Shown here piece after piece: positions 42,293 through 51,492 of a stretch of 64,000 bases of DNA. A model generated the notes under the pieces. It made no database searches, had not been told where the DNA came from, and saw nothing but the letters and a program-made list of their open reading frames with translations. Every line of letters begins with the position of its first letter. The stretch's first letter is position 1. A program made the position numbers and the translations under genes. The DNA is from Flavobacterium sp. NRK1 (GTDB taxonomy: Bacteria; Bacteroidota; Bacteroidia; Flavobacteriales; Flavobacteriaceae), in contig NZ_JAMXLA010000001.1 in NCBI RefSeq assembly GCF_024054175.1, positions 2,259,165 through 2,323,164 of the forward strand, given 5' to 3'.

Positions 42293-42963
42293 TAACTCAT
42301 TTTGTATCCCATGCCATATACAGCCTGTATATCAACTTCGGCATTGGCCTCTTTTAATTTTTTACGTAGATTTTTTATCTGAGAATATACAAAGTCAAGA
42401 TTATCAGCCTGATCTATATAGTCGCCCCATACCGACTCTGCAAGAGCAGTTTTATTGATCAGTCGGTTTGGATTTATTATGAAATAATATAGAAGGTCAA
42501 ACTCTTTACGGTTTAATACCATATCTATACCGTTTACTACTACAGTTCGTTGTTCGGGAGAAAGTTTAAGATTGTTCCACGTAATGGTAGTGTCACCGTC
42601 ATGGTTTTTTCTTCGTATTGCCGATTTAATACGGGCATGCAGTTCGGCAAGGTGAAAAGGTTTGGCAAGATAATCATCAGCACCAAGATCGAGTCCGTTT
42701 ACTTTATCATCAACGGCATCTTTTGCAGAAATAATAATAACAGCTTCTTTTTTGCCAAGGCTTTTTAACTCGCGCAGTAAATCAAGTCCGCTGCCGTTGG
42801 GCAGCATAATATCTATAAGTACGCAATCATAATCATAAGACCCTATTTTGTCTATACCGGAAATATAATCATTAGCCGTTTCTACAATATACTTTTCTTT
42901 TTCGAGAGATTCACGGATAACCTCTCTAAGGCCTTGCTCATCTTCTATGATCAGGATTTTCAT
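42292..42963 (-). CDS. OmpR/PhoB-family response regulator
   Basis: This 223-residue protein has a receiver domain (about 1-115) with an acidic pocket (IEDEQG), phosphoacceptor D51 (LIDIMLPNG) and lysine K101 (AKPF). A C-terminal winged-helix DNA-binding domain covers about 125-222. I start at ATG 42963, the normal first residue of the receiver (MKILIIEDEQ), rather than 42990. It shares one base with the kinase gene. OmpR-type proteins bind tandem direct repeats about 11 bases apart, which is what is found upstream of this gene and of the 40499 PepSY-like gene. Confidence 0.95.
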   Translation of the reverse strand: MKILIIEDEQGLREVIRESLEKEKYIVETANDYISGIDKIGSYDYDCVLIDIMLPNGSGLDLLRELKSLGKKEAVIIISAKDAVDDKVNGLDLGADDYLAKPFHLAELHARIKSAIRRKNHDGDTTITWNNLKLSPEQRTVVVNGIDMVLNRKEFDLLYYFIINPNRLINKTALAESVWGDYIDQADNLDFVYSQIKNLRKKLKEANAEVDIQAVYGMGYKMS

Positions 42964-42987
42964 AGTTTTGCTTTGCTTTTTGTATAT

Positions 42988-43043
42988 CAAATATACCGAT
43001 TAAGCCAGCAAGGTAATATTGAATTTTGGAAACATTTAGGAAT
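42988..43043 (-). promoter_or_regulatory. Promoter and predicted response-regulator site of the two-component operon
   Basis: A -7 box TATATTTG (42988-42995, minus strand) lies about 25 bases before the ATG. The 17-base repeat ATTCCTAAATGTTTCCA sits at 43027-43043, identical to 40990-41006. Its distance from the -7 box is 20 bases greater than in the other copy, about two helical turns, so both sites face the same side of the DNA. Confidence 0.65.
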
Positions 43044-43046
43044 AAT

Positions 43047-43481
43047 CTAATAATTGCCAACTACCAAAGTGCCCTGCGCGTCAAATTTTAGTTTAACGGC
43101 ATTGCCGTTGCTTAATGCCAGCCTACATTCAGAATTGCATCTTTCAATTCGGGTAACAGCTTCATTGGCGTGGTTAGCTTTTATATATTCTACAATTGGC
43201 TTGTCAAGAAATTTATAAGGAACGGGCTTACCCTTTCCATCTACAAGGGTCCAGATACCTTTTTCAGAAAACTGAATAAGTGTTTTATCATTAAGCACTA
43301 TTTCATAAATAGTACTAATATCATCTGTTGCGCGTACCGCATGGTTAAACGGACTTCTGAAGTAAGAAGCAAGAAATGAACGGGCTTTAGATGGAATTTC
43401 AGATCTGTAAACGGTTTCCTGTTGTGCCTGCATAGTTAGTGTGCAGGCAAATAATGCAATGGCAGATAGTAATGTTTTCAT
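43047..43481 (-). CDS. PepSY-like periplasmic protein (second copy)
   Basis: This 144-residue protein has a signal peptide (about 1-19, ending TMQAQ) and PepSY-like units (YEIVLNDKTLIQFSEKGIW; CRLALSNGNAVKLKFDAQG), the same family as the 40499 protein but diverged. It lies 56 bases upstream of the response-regulator operator and reads in the same direction, so read-through into the two-component genes is possible. Its own upstream region has only a weak resemblance to the 17-base site (around 43498-43512, opposite orientation). Two Cys (C117 and C121 in IERCNSECRL) may form a disulphide. Confidence 0.84.
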   Translation of the reverse strand: MKTLLSAIALFACTLTMQAQQETVYRSEIPSKARSFLASYFRSPFNHAVRATDDISTIYEIVLNDKTLIQFSEKGIWTLVDGKGKPVPYKFLDKPIVEYIKANHANEAVTRIERCNSECRLALSNGNAVKLKFDAQGTLVVGNY

Positions 43482-43590
43482 ATTTCAGCAATTTTGGTTT
43501 TCCTAAGTTACCAAAAAAAAGTATTGCCTTATATGTTTTATGATTTATTTAGATGGATATAAGAAACTTTAACTTTTAATTGAATCAGGA

Positions 43591-45195
43591 TCAGGATTTT
43601 TTTACACGTTTTAAAACCAGTAAATTTAAAGGGTTTATGCCCAGTCCCGATATATTTTTATGTGTAAAGCGCGATGCCTTATCATAAAAAAGTGGTACTA
43701 CAGGAGCTTCTTCTATCATAAGCGCATCCATTTCTTTATAAAGTGCATGCCTTTTTTTATCGTCGGTTTCTAAAAAGGCAGCTTCATAAAGCCTGTCAAA
43801 CTTCTCATTTTTAAAATGGGTATAGTTAGGGCCTCCCGGCGAAAAGTTTTTACTGTAAAATAGCGAAAGATAATTTTCTGCATCAGGGTAATCTGCTATC
43901 CAGCTGGCTTTAAAAAATGATACTTTTCCGGTAGATATAGATTGCGTAAGTGTTGACGGCGGATTAACATCTATCTCTACAGTAAGCCCGATTTTTTGCC
44001 ATTCACGCTGTAGGTATTCTGCAATATCCAGATAAGAAGCACTTGTACTCATTTGTATTTTAGGAGAGCTGTCTCCGGTTTGTGTTTTGTATTCAGTTAC
44101 CAGCTCGCGTGCTTTTTTAATATTATAATCATATCCTTTAGCTCCAAAACCACCAAGCCCGTTAGGTATCATGCCGCTTGTGGCAGGTGTTCCCATACAG
44201 TTGCGCAAAAAGAGTATCATTTTTGAGCGGTTAAAACCATAATTAAGTGCCTGGCGTATGCGCTTGTCTTTAACGGCTTTATCTGCACCATCAAGCCTGA
44301 AACCCATATATTCGGTATTCAGGTAAGGCCCGGTAATCATTTTAACATCATCACTGTATTTTGGCTGTAGTTCGCCTTTTGGTGTAAGTATCTCATCTTT
44401 ATAAGAAGGGTCTAGTCCGGATACGAAATCCAGCTTACCCTGTACGAATTGAAGAAATCCACTTTGTTTATCAGGTAAAAAAGTAATAGCAACGGCCTCC
44501 ATATAAGGAAGCTGAATTCCTTTTTCATCTTTTTCAAAATACAAAGGATTTTTTCGCAGTACGAGTTTTACGTTTTCTTCCCATATTTTAAACTGAAAAG
44601 GGCCTGTTCCGATTGGATTAGCCCTAAAGTCATAATCTTTTTTATCAAAAGCTTCATGGGGTACCACCGATGCATATTCCATAGTTAGCAGTCCCAAAAA
44701 TGCTGGAAAGGTTTTAGTAAGTTTTATTTCTAAAACCGAATCGTTTACGGCTTTAAAATCATCTACATTTTGCAGGATCCATCCTCCGGGGGCGGCTACA
44801 TTTTCGTCGCGCAGTCGGTTTAGGCTGTATTCAAAATCACTTGCTTTCACTGTTCGTGTACTATCGATTCCAAACAGAATGTTTTTATGAAAATACACAT
44901 CATTACGCAGTGTAAACGTATAGGTTTTGCCATCTGGCGAAATTGTCCATGCTTTAGCAATATCGGGTTGTATGTTCAGGCTGTCGTCTAATTGTACAAG
45001 GCCATTATATAACTGATTGCAAACCCAGATAGAAGGACGTATTTTAGCAAATGCAGGATCTAAAGAGTTAACAGCAGCATTTTCGTTATAGCGAAAAACA
45101 AGGTTGTCACGGTTTTCTGAATTGGTTTTAGCACAGGAGAAAAAAAATAATATTAAGCAACAAATTGATATATAGTATATTATTGATTTCATCAA
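43591..45195 (-). CDS. ABC-type peptide-binding lipoprotein (SBP family 5)
   Basis: This 534-residue protein has a lipoprotein signal (C21 in FFFSCAKT) and a full-length DppA/OppA-type bilobal substrate-binding domain. Family signatures include YNGLVQLDDSLNIQPDIAKA near the start and the C-terminal YKEMDALMIEEAPVVPLFY. It should bind oligopeptides, or a related ligand, at the cell envelope. No permease or ATPase genes of an Opp/Dpp system are adjacent, so its transport partner is elsewhere or it has another role. It is divergent from mtaB, with only 84 bases between starts. Confidence 0.9.
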   Translation of the reverse strand: MMKSIIYYISICCLILFFFSCAKTNSENRDNLVFRYNENAAVNSLDPAFAKIRPSIWVCNQLYNGLVQLDDSLNIQPDIAKAWTISPDGKTYTFTLRNDVYFHKNILFGIDSTRTVKASDFEYSLNRLRDENVAAPGGWILQNVDDFKAVNDSVLEIKLTKTFPAFLGLLTMEYASVVPHEAFDKKDYDFRANPIGTGPFQFKIWEENVKLVLRKNPLYFEKDEKGIQLPYMEAVAITFLPDKQSGFLQFVQGKLDFVSGLDPSYKDEILTPKGELQPKYSDDVKMITGPYLNTEYMGFRLDGADKAVKDKRIRQALNYGFNRSKMILFLRNCMGTPATSGMIPNGLGGFGAKGYDYNIKKARELVTEYKTQTGDSSPKIQMSTSASYLDIAEYLQREWQKIGLTVEIDVNPPSTLTQSISTGKVSFFKASWIADYPDAENYLSLFYSKNFSPGGPNYTHFKNEKFDRLYEAAFLETDDKKRHALYKEMDALMIEEAPVVPLFYDKASRFTHKNISGLGINPLNLLVLKRVKKS

Positions 45196-45279
45196 GTCGA
45201 TTTTTGTGTGTAAATTTGCAACCTCTTTTTAAAAGGGGTAAATATAATTAAAGTTACTACTTTAAAAGTAGCTTATACA

Positions 45280-46647
45280 ATGGAAAACAGGAAAAAAGTA
45301 GCTTTTTATACATTAGGATGTAAACTGAACTTTTCAGAAACATCTACTATTGCCCGTAATTTTCAGGATGAAGGTTTTGACCGCGTTGATTTTGAAGAAC
45401 AGGCAGATATCTATGTTATAAACACCTGCTCGGTAACAGAAAATGCCGATAAGCAGTTTAAACAGATAGTAAAAAAAGCACTTAAAAATAATGATAAGGC
45501 ATTTGTTGCCGCTGTAGGATGCTATGCACAGCTTAAACCCGAAGAGCTTGCTGCTGTAGATGGTGTTGACCTTGTACTGGGGGCAACTGAAAAGTTTAAG
45601 ATTACCGATTACATAAACGATCTTTCTAAAAATGATATGGGAGAGGTACATTCCTGCGAAATATCAGAGGCAGATTTTTATGTAGGTAGTTATTCTATTG
45701 GCGATCGTACACGTGCATTCCTGAAAGTACAGGATGGCTGCGATTATAAATGTACATACTGTACTATTCCTTTAGCACGTGGTATTTCCCGAAGTGACAC
45801 TTTAGAAAATGTGCTTAAAAACGCTAAAGAGATCTCTCAGCAAAATATAAAAGAAATTGTGCTTACCGGCGTAAACATCGGTGATTACGGTAAAGGCGAA
45901 TTTGGTAATAAAAGACATGAACATACATTTTATGAGCTGGTTCAGGAGCTTGATAAAGTAGAAGGGATTGAGCGCTTGCGTATTTCTTCTATAGAGCCTA
46001 ACCTGCTTAAAAATGAGACTATACAGTTTGTGTCACAAAGCCGTACTTTTGTGCCGCACTTTCATATTCCGTTACAATCGGGCAGTAATGATATACTGAA
46101 ACTAATGCGTCGCCGTTACCTTCGTGAGGTATATACTGAGCGTGTAAATAAAATACGCGAAGTTATGCCGCATGCATGTATTGGGGTAGATGTTATAGTA
46201 GGTTTTCCGGGGGAGAGCGATGAGCATTTCCTTGAAACGTACAACTACCTTAATGAAATGGATATTTCTTACCTGCATGTATTTACCTATTCTGAAAGGG
46301 ATAATACACCTGCTGCCGAAATGGAAGGTGTTGTACCGACTAATGTTAGGGCAAAAAGGAGCAAAATGTTAAGAGGATTGTCGGTTAAAAAACGTCGTGC
46401 TTTTTACGAAAGCCAGTTAGGTACTACCCGTACCGTATTATTTGAAAGTGAAAATAAAGAAGGATATATTCACGGATTTACAGAGAATTACGTTAAAGTA
46501 AAAACGCCGTGGAACCCGGAACTTGTAAATACTTTACACGAAATTAAACTTACCACTATTGATGACGACGGTATGGTAAGAATGGAATTTGTTAACGCTC
46601 AGCCGGAAGCAATTACTACAAGTGTATTTAAAGATATTTCTGCGTAA
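45280..46647 (+). CDS. mtaB: tRNA (N6-L-threonylcarbamoyladenosine-37-C2)-methylthiotransferase MtaB
   Basis: This radical-SAM enzyme converts t6A37 to ms2t6A37 in tRNAs reading ANN codons. The 455-residue protein has the N-terminal UPF0004 domain with three cysteines (LGCKLN, NTCSVT, VGCYAQ), the radical-SAM cluster motif CDYKCTYC and the C-terminal TRAM domain. The block PLARGISRS after the cluster is typical of MtaB rather than MiaB or RimO. A -7 box TAAATTTG (45211-45218) lies upstream. It is the only gene of its transcript, ending at a strong terminator. Confidence 0.95.
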   Translation: MENRKKVAFYTLGCKLNFSETSTIARNFQDEGFDRVDFEEQADIYVINTCSVTENADKQFKQIVKKALKNNDKAFVAAVGCYAQLKPEELAAVDGVDLVLGATEKFKITDYINDLSKNDMGEVHSCEISEADFYVGSYSIGDRTRAFLKVQDGCDYKCTYCTIPLARGISRSDTLENVLKNAKEISQQNIKEIVLTGVNIGDYGKGEFGNKRHEHTFYELVQELDKVEGIERLRISSIEPNLLKNETIQFVSQSRTFVPHFHIPLQSGSNDILKLMRRRYLREVYTERVNKIREVMPHACIGVDVIVGFPGESDEHFLETYNYLNEMDISYLHVFTYSERDNTPAAEMEGVVPTNVRAKRSKMLRGLSVKKRRAFYESQLGTTRTVLFESENKEGYIHGFTENYVKVKTPWNPELVNTLHEIKLTTIDDDGMVRMEFVNAQPEAITTSVFKDISA

Positions 46648-46665
46648 AATATAGACTCAAAAAAT

Positions 46666-46699
46666 AAGCCCGAAAGTTATTAATAACTTTCGGGCTTTT
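46666..46699. terminator. Bidirectional terminator between mtaB and a T9SS gene
   Basis: AAGCCCGAAAGTTAT (46666-46680) pairs perfectly with ATAACTTTCGGGCTT (46683-46697), flanked by A-runs and T-runs. Confidence 0.88.
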
Positions 46700-46732
46700 G
46701 GCTTTAATACTTATTTTTATAAAAAATAAGTA

Positions 46733-48427
46733 TTAATTTTTAATAATTTTCTGAGTAAGAACTTCACCGTTATTAGTAGTGACAGTTAATATGTAAATAC
46801 CTTTTTCAAAATTAGATGTATTAAGATCATAAGAGGTTTCATTTACCGTAGTATTAAATATAAGCCTTCCTTCTTTTGTATAAACATTAATATCTATAAT
46901 ATTTGATCCAGTTAAAGCTATTTTAGCAACATCAGAAGCTGGATTAGGATATACTGTTATTTTAGTAAGAAAGTCTTCTGCACTTTTATATATAACTATA
47001 GGTTCCTGTTTTTGTACTTTTAAAGATTTTGCAGCAGCAGGTGTACAGCCATCAATTTCAGCTGTAAATACTGAATTTTCTAAAATGGTTGTTTCAGGTA
47101 GCATTAACACATAATTACCAGCTTTTAAACTAACCGTTTGACCTGTATTTACAGTATATTGATTGTTTGTAGTAATAGTTGCTGAAACCTGATGTGTTAC
47201 GTTATTAGTTTCCGGCACACTAAGTATCAAATTTTCCCAACATCCAGTTTCTGATCCATCTATAGCATCAATAAGTGGCGGTAATCCAGCTTTTACTGAT
47301 GAGCCAACATTTATTGCTTGTGGAACAAAATCAGAAAGATATAAGTCATTTTGGTTTGTGATCACGCCTAAAAAATTATTATTATTTGAGGTAGAATTCT
47401 TAGCTATATAAATTTTCCCATCGGTAGCTTTTTGAATATAAGAATTTGAAAAATTATTCGTTCCAGCATAAACTAATTGATCGTAGTTTGGCATACCAGG
47501 TACCCATGTAAGATCAAAGTTATTTATACTTCCATTTGGACTTATTCCGTATAGTATATCTCCATTTTCTGAAAATTCTGTAGAAGTGAAACCAAATGGA
47601 ATTGTACTCCAAAAGTAATCGTTAGTAATAGCACCTGTACTATTATCAAATGAAAATACTCTTGGGATATTGTGATTGGTTACAGTGCCTGAAGACCTTG
47701 AAATTGAAATAAGGTTAGTGTAAGGTCTGTTATCAAAGGTTTTAGATACTCTAATATGAGCGCGGGCATTTGCAAGATATGGACCTGGATTTGCTGTAGG
47801 TGTTGGTAGGCTACTCATTACGGGTAGTATGTTAAGGCCATTTGAATCTATTCTGTAACTATATATTTTTTCATCGTTATAGAACAGTAACCAATAGCTT
47901 TTTTTGTCCGAATGTGCTATGAGTGCTGCATTCTCTGATGAATAAGTAAAGGGTAGGCCAGCTTGATTTAATAATGAAACATTTTTTATTGTTGTCACAT
48001 CACCTAGAGGTAACCCGTTTGAACCTATTGTACCTATGCTCATGTCTACGATGCTATAAGTGCTTGGAACACTAGAGCCATATACTCCCATTGCAAAAAT
48101 ATAATATAAACTGGTACTACCGGGATAAGGAGAGATAACAACTTGTTGAGTGTTTCCAGTACCTGAAAGACCAGTACCATTGGGCATTAACTGGTGTTCT
48201 CTATTCCATACACTCATTCCATTAGTGTAAAATAAAAGATTACCGTTTTGATCACTTACGGTTGCAGTAGCTGCCGGAGTTGTAATTTGACCACCGTATA
48301 ACGCTGTAGGGGATGATGATGAAAAATTCACACCTCTGCCACTACCAAAATACCAGTTGTCATTTTCTCCTTGAGCGAAACCTATAAAACCTATTAATAG
48401 GACAATATATACATATATATATTTCAT
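46733..48427 (-). CDS. Secreted beta-propeller-like protein with T9SS type A sorting domain
   Basis: This 564-residue protein has a signal peptide (1-18, ending GFAQ). The large N-terminal body starts ENDNWYFGSGRGVNFSSSSP, a pattern seen in many flavobacterial secreted proteins of propeller type with repeated sheets. A linker and a T9SS sorting domain follow (ITVYPNPASDVAKI ... FEKGIYILTV, ending KIIKN). It is exported across the outer membrane through T9SS. Function unknown. It lies 5 bases after the 48433 gene on the same strand, so the two are likely co-transcribed and the products may meet at the surface. Confidence 0.86.
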   Translation of the reverse strand: MKYIYVYIVLLIGFIGFAQGENDNWYFGSGRGVNFSSSSPTALYGGQITTPAATATVSDQNGNLLFYTNGMSVWNREHQLMPNGTGLSGTGNTQQVVISPYPGSTSLYYIFAMGVYGSSVPSTYSIVDMSIGTIGSNGLPLGDVTTIKNVSLLNQAGLPFTYSSENAALIAHSDKKSYWLLFYNDEKIYSYRIDSNGLNILPVMSSLPTPTANPGPYLANARAHIRVSKTFDNRPYTNLISISRSSGTVTNHNIPRVFSFDNSTGAITNDYFWSTIPFGFTSTEFSENGDILYGISPNGSINNFDLTWVPGMPNYDQLVYAGTNNFSNSYIQKATDGKIYIAKNSTSNNNNFLGVITNQNDLYLSDFVPQAINVGSSVKAGLPPLIDAIDGSETGCWENLILSVPETNNVTHQVSATITTNNQYTVNTGQTVSLKAGNYVLMLPETTILENSVFTAEIDGCTPAAAKSLKVQKQEPIVIYKSAEDFLTKITVYPNPASDVAKIALTGSNIIDINVYTKEGRLIFNTTVNETSYDLNTSNFEKGIYILTVTTNNGEVLTQKIIKN

Positions 48428-48432
48428 AAGTA

Positions 48433-49242
48433 TTATTTTTTATCGATTAAAAGCTTAACCATAACTTTAAGCTCTTCAATTTCTTTTGCCTGCTTTTGGT
48501 TTACTTTATTTTGTTCTATAATGTAAAGCGTAAGTTCTTCCACTTTTTCCATAAGCTTGGCATCCATTTGTGCTACATCAAGACCGTTATTAACCATTTC
48601 TTCAGCAGAAGGCACATTAGGTAAATGGTTGTTTTCTTTAGTAAATTGCTCTACTTCGTTAAGTGGCATAAGTTTATAATCCGGTGCAAAAACATAATCA
48701 GCCCAGTTTGTAGTAGTTTTTACAGCAACTTTAACTTTTTCGGTTAAAATACCATCTTCAACAAAAAGTTTATAACCATCAGGAGTTTTAATATCATTAG
48801 CTCCATTTCCAATTCTTACTTTTCCATCCTGGTTCACACGAAAAAATTCGACATTATTATATCCAATAGAAACCGCACTTCTTGTAGTATTTGAAGTTAT
48901 TGGGGCATTGAATTCCAAATATGAGGATGTTGGATTGTCTGAAGAGATCATTTGCAGTCTTGTGCCAGAGGCAGAGTTTGGAGATGGATAAGTAAGTTCC
49001 TGAATCAGAAGTCCGCTTTTTGCACCAAAAGATCCAACAAGCGTACTTCTAAAACCAAAAAAGGCATAATTGTTATAAACAATATTTGGAAATGCAACAC
49101 TTAGTCCTCTCGTTACTTCAAATTTGTAAGTTGGTGCGGTATTACCTACAGCTGCATTACCGGTTGTAGGAAAGGTGTTAGATTGTGAATACCCAAAAGC
49201 TGCACAAAGTGCAAATGACAATGTTAAAATTTGTTTTTTCAT
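48433..49242 (-). CDS. Secreted protein with C-terminal coiled coil (tail-fibre-like)
   Basis: This 269-residue protein has a signal peptide (1-19, ending GYSQ) and a beta-rich body. The C-terminal part reads VFAPDYKLMPLNEVEQF, then a PNVPSAEEM stretch and a coiled coil of about 45 residues (ELTLYIIEQNKVNQKQAKEI). This end is common in Bacteroidota proteins with phage tail-fibre or S74-like architecture, where the coil makes a trimer; here the autoproteolytic catalytic residues of S74 are not evident. It is co-oriented with the T9SS gene 5 bases downstream. A surface role is likely. Confidence 0.82.
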   Translation of the reverse strand: MKKQILTLSFALCAAFGYSQSNTFPTTGNAAVGNTAPTYKFEVTRGLSVAFPNIVYNNYAFFGFRSTLVGSFGAKSGLLIQELTYPSPNSASGTRLQMISSDNPTSSYLEFNAPITSNTTRSAVSIGYNNVEFFRVNQDGKVRIGNGANDIKTPDGYKLFVEDGILTEKVKVAVKTTTNWADYVFAPDYKLMPLNEVEQFTKENNHLPNVPSAEEMVNNGLDVAQMDAKLMEKVEELTLYIIEQNKVNQKQAKEIEELKVMVKLLIDKK

Positions 49243-49492
49243 GATAATAATAAGGTTGATTAATTTTATATCGTGAAAATAAGTAAATAAATTATCGGTT
49301 TCATTTTAAAGTTTTTTCTTACTATTTATCGTTTAGATAATTGTGTATTTAAAATGTGAATTAAAATTGGTTAATCTTTTTATTGTAGGATTTAGCTTTA
49401 GTTAATAAATGATTATCACAAAAAACATAATTTTTGTGATTTAATAAAAATGTAGCTTTATTACATAGCAATGCTCTAACATCTACTAAACA

Positions 49493-49520
49493 AAAACACC
49501 GCTAATTAGCGGCGTTTTTG
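49493..49520 (-). terminator. Terminator of the DMP19-like gene
   Basis: On the minus strand AAACGCCGCTAA pairs with TTAGCGGTGTTT (one G-U), followed by TTG-rich sequence. It lies about 20 bases past the stop at 49542. The rest of the 299-base gap to the gene at 49242 is AT-rich and shows no gene. Confidence 0.72.
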
Positions 49521-49541
49521 TAGATATTAAAAGGATTGTAT

Positions 49542-50075
49542 TTATCTCTTGATATCTTTGCCAATAAATTTTTCAAGTTCAATATACATGTCTTCTATAG
49601 ATAACACTTTAAGGTCGGGATGGTTTTTAAGCCATTTAGCATTTAGTTGTACCAATGCTTCCGGTATTTCAAAATAGGTATCATCATCTATTTTAGCTTT
49701 AACGGGGCTTTTGCCAAACTCCTGTTCCATAAAACCATCAAATTCCTTGCGGGTAAGCGCATCAATTTTTTCGGTTTGTGCCTTAAAGTAATCAAGATGT
49801 TCCTGCGAACCAACCTTTACAAATGCTTGTTCCAGCATATTGTTAAGGTCTTCTGTCCATTGAGAACTATGTACAAACTTGGCAAAGCCATCACTATTTA
49901 CATGAGTGGTATAATAGTCAAGGTAATAGCTTAGTAGTGCATCTTCGTGAATGTCTTCATCTTTAACGCCTTCTTCGCGCATAAGATTGATCACAGCAAT
50001 ATTAGAATTTATTATGTCGTTAACTTCAGTGCTGTTAAAAGCATTTTCAGATACAATTATCTTATCAAATTTCAT
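49542..50075 (-). CDS. DMP19-like (DUF4375) protein
   Basis: This 177-residue soluble protein has the pattern YYLDYYTTHVNSDGFAKFV at about 50-68 and a following helical LNNMLEQAFVKVGSQEHL region. These resemble the DMP19/DUF4375 family (GG-F..F..N motif, here weak), first known as a DNA-mimic protein in Neisseria. The likeness is limited to the core; the ends are different. It is the last gene of a minus-strand run with a methyltransferase gene 33 bases upstream. The role is unknown. Confidence 0.6.
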   Translation of the reverse strand: MKFDKIIVSENAFNSTEVNDIINSNIAVINLMREEGVKDEDIHEDALLSYYLDYYTTHVNSDGFAKFVHSSQWTEDLNNMLEQAFVKVGSQEHLDYFKAQTEKIDALTRKEFDGFMEQEFGKSPVKAKIDDDTYFEIPEALVQLNAKWLKNHPDLKVLSIEDMYIELEKFIGKDIKR

Positions 50076-50108
50076 GGTGTAAGTGCTTTATATATGAATT
50101 CTTTACAT

Positions 50109-50744
50109 TTATAGTTCTAGGATAATGAGCCTGTTATCAATAGTTACTCTTTTAAAATCAAAGGTAGTTTTTATCCATTCAAAAGCTTTAGCGTGGTATA
50201 AAAAAACGTGGGTATGGTCATTTTTATAATACCAGGTAGCAAAATCTATTTTTTCATTAAAAAGGTCGGTCATTACATATAGTTTTCCGTTAGGGAGCAA
50301 AAGTTTTTTAAGGAGTTCAAATTCTCTGTAAGGCGCTTTAAAATGCTCTGCTACTTCGGTACAGGTAACATAATTATACTGTTTTTTCAGTACATCAGGA
50401 TTATTATGAAAATAAAGGTCATATTGATCGATATCGTAATTATTGTCCTGTAAAACTTTTACAACAGGGGAGCCTGTACCTGAACCAAAATCGAGACCTT
50501 TATGAGTGCTTTCAAAATTTTGTAACACGACTGAAGTTACCGGACTCACAAACTTTTGGTAGCCTGAATCTTCGGGATTATTATTATGAAGTTCATAATG
50601 TGTTTTTTCTTTTTCTGCAGACATATAATTTGCAGGGTTTAAAAAAACCGAAAGGCAAAAGGAGCATTGAAAAAACTCCCTCTGCCCTGTAGTGTAATAG
50701 TGGCTCGATTTTCCTCTGCATAGCGGGCAGTCAGTACTATTCAT
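50109..50744 (-). CDS. SAM-dependent methyltransferase with N-terminal zinc ribbon
   Basis: This 211-residue class I methyltransferase has an N-terminal zinc-ribbon-like motif (CPLCRGK ... CSFC), four cysteines at about residues 6-32. The SAM-binding core follows at about 75-190 (motif I LDFGSGTGSP, later CTEVAEHF). The ribbon suggests a nucleic-acid or protein substrate. I start at ATG 50744, 8 bases after the SDR stop, rather than TTG 50771, which would overlap it. It is the fourth gene of a pirin-GNAT-SDR-methyltransferase run. Confidence 0.85.
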   Translation of the reverse strand: MNSTDCPLCRGKSSHYYTTGQREFFQCSFCLSVFLNPANYMSAEKEKTHYELHNNNPEDSGYQKFVSPVTSVVLQNFESTHKGLDFGSGTGSPVVKVLQDNNYDIDQYDLYFHNNPDVLKKQYNYVTCTEVAEHFKAPYREFELLKKLLLPNGKLYVMTDLFNEKIDFATWYYKNDHTHVFLYHAKAFEWIKTTFDFKRVTIDNRLIILEL

Positions 50745-50752
50745 ATTGGTAA

Positions 50753-51469
50753 TTACGGATTGGTTGACCAAATACCGCTGTCTTTTATAAATACCCTTTT
50801 GTTTAGTTTAAGCTGGGCTACTATAAGCTCTGCTATATCTTCAGCCTGCATTACTTTTTCAGGGTTACCATCGGTAAGGTTAAGGTCTATAGCCATATCT
50901 GTAGCTACTGTGCTTGGTGTAAGTGCTGTAACACGTATATTGTGTTTGCGTACTTCCTGCATTAATGACTCTGTAAGACCCATTACAGCAAATTTAGAAG
51001 CACTGTAAGCACTGGTAAGGGGCGAGCCTTTTAACCCTGCAGTAGATGATATATTTATAATATCTCCGCTTTGCTGCTCAATCATAACGGGTAAAACTGC
51101 ACGTGTAGCGTAGTAAATACCAAACAGGTTAACTTTTATTATATTTTCAAATTCGGCAGGAGCAAGGTCAAGGAATTTGCCAAACTTACCTATACCGGCA
51201 TTATTAATAAGAATATCTATAGTTTTAAATTCGGTAATGGCATTGTTTACAGCATCATTAACCGAGTCGATATTAGCAATATCGGCAGTAAGTATAAGTG
51301 TTTTTACGCCAAAGTTTTGGGCTTCGGCAGCCACCTGTTCCAAATCTGTTTTGGTTCTTGCTAACAGAATTACATTAACACCTTCGGCAGCAAGTGCAAG
51401 TGCTACGGCTTTACCGATACCTTTACCTGCACCTGTAATAAGCGCATTTTTGTTTTTTAAACTTTGCAT
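50753..51469 (-). CDS. Short-chain dehydrogenase/reductase (3-ketoacyl-ACP reductase type)
   Basis: This 238-residue Rossmann-fold oxidoreductase has the cofactor motif TGAGKGIG near the N-terminus (prefers NADP(H) in this pattern), NNAGIGKFG and the catalytic Ser-Tyr-Lys ([10 protein letters not shown]...YSASKFAV). The C-terminal part follows the FabG-like SDR type. The substrate is not determined; a FabG role in the housekeeping fatty-acid pathway is unlikely since no fab genes are near. It lies in the minus-strand run with GNAT, pirin and methyltransferase genes. Confidence 0.9.
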   Translation of the reverse strand: MQSLKNKNALITGAGKGIGKAVALALAAEGVNVILLARTKTDLEQVAAEAQNFGVKTLILTADIANIDSVNDAVNNAITEFKTIDILINNAGIGKFGKFLDLAPAEFENIIKVNLFGIYYATRAVLPVMIEQQSGDIINISSTAGLKGSPLTSAYSASKFAVMGLTESLMQEVRKHNIRVTALTPSTVATDMAIDLNLTDGNPEKVMQAEDIAELIVAQLKLNKRVFIKDSGIWSTNP

Positions 51470-51492
51470 TATTTTATTTAGAATAGAATTAA

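Noticed and set aside
48433-49242. Prophage tail-fibre gene
   Set aside because: It has a Sec signal peptide and no phage genes around it; this C-terminal layout is common in secreted proteins of Bacteroidota.
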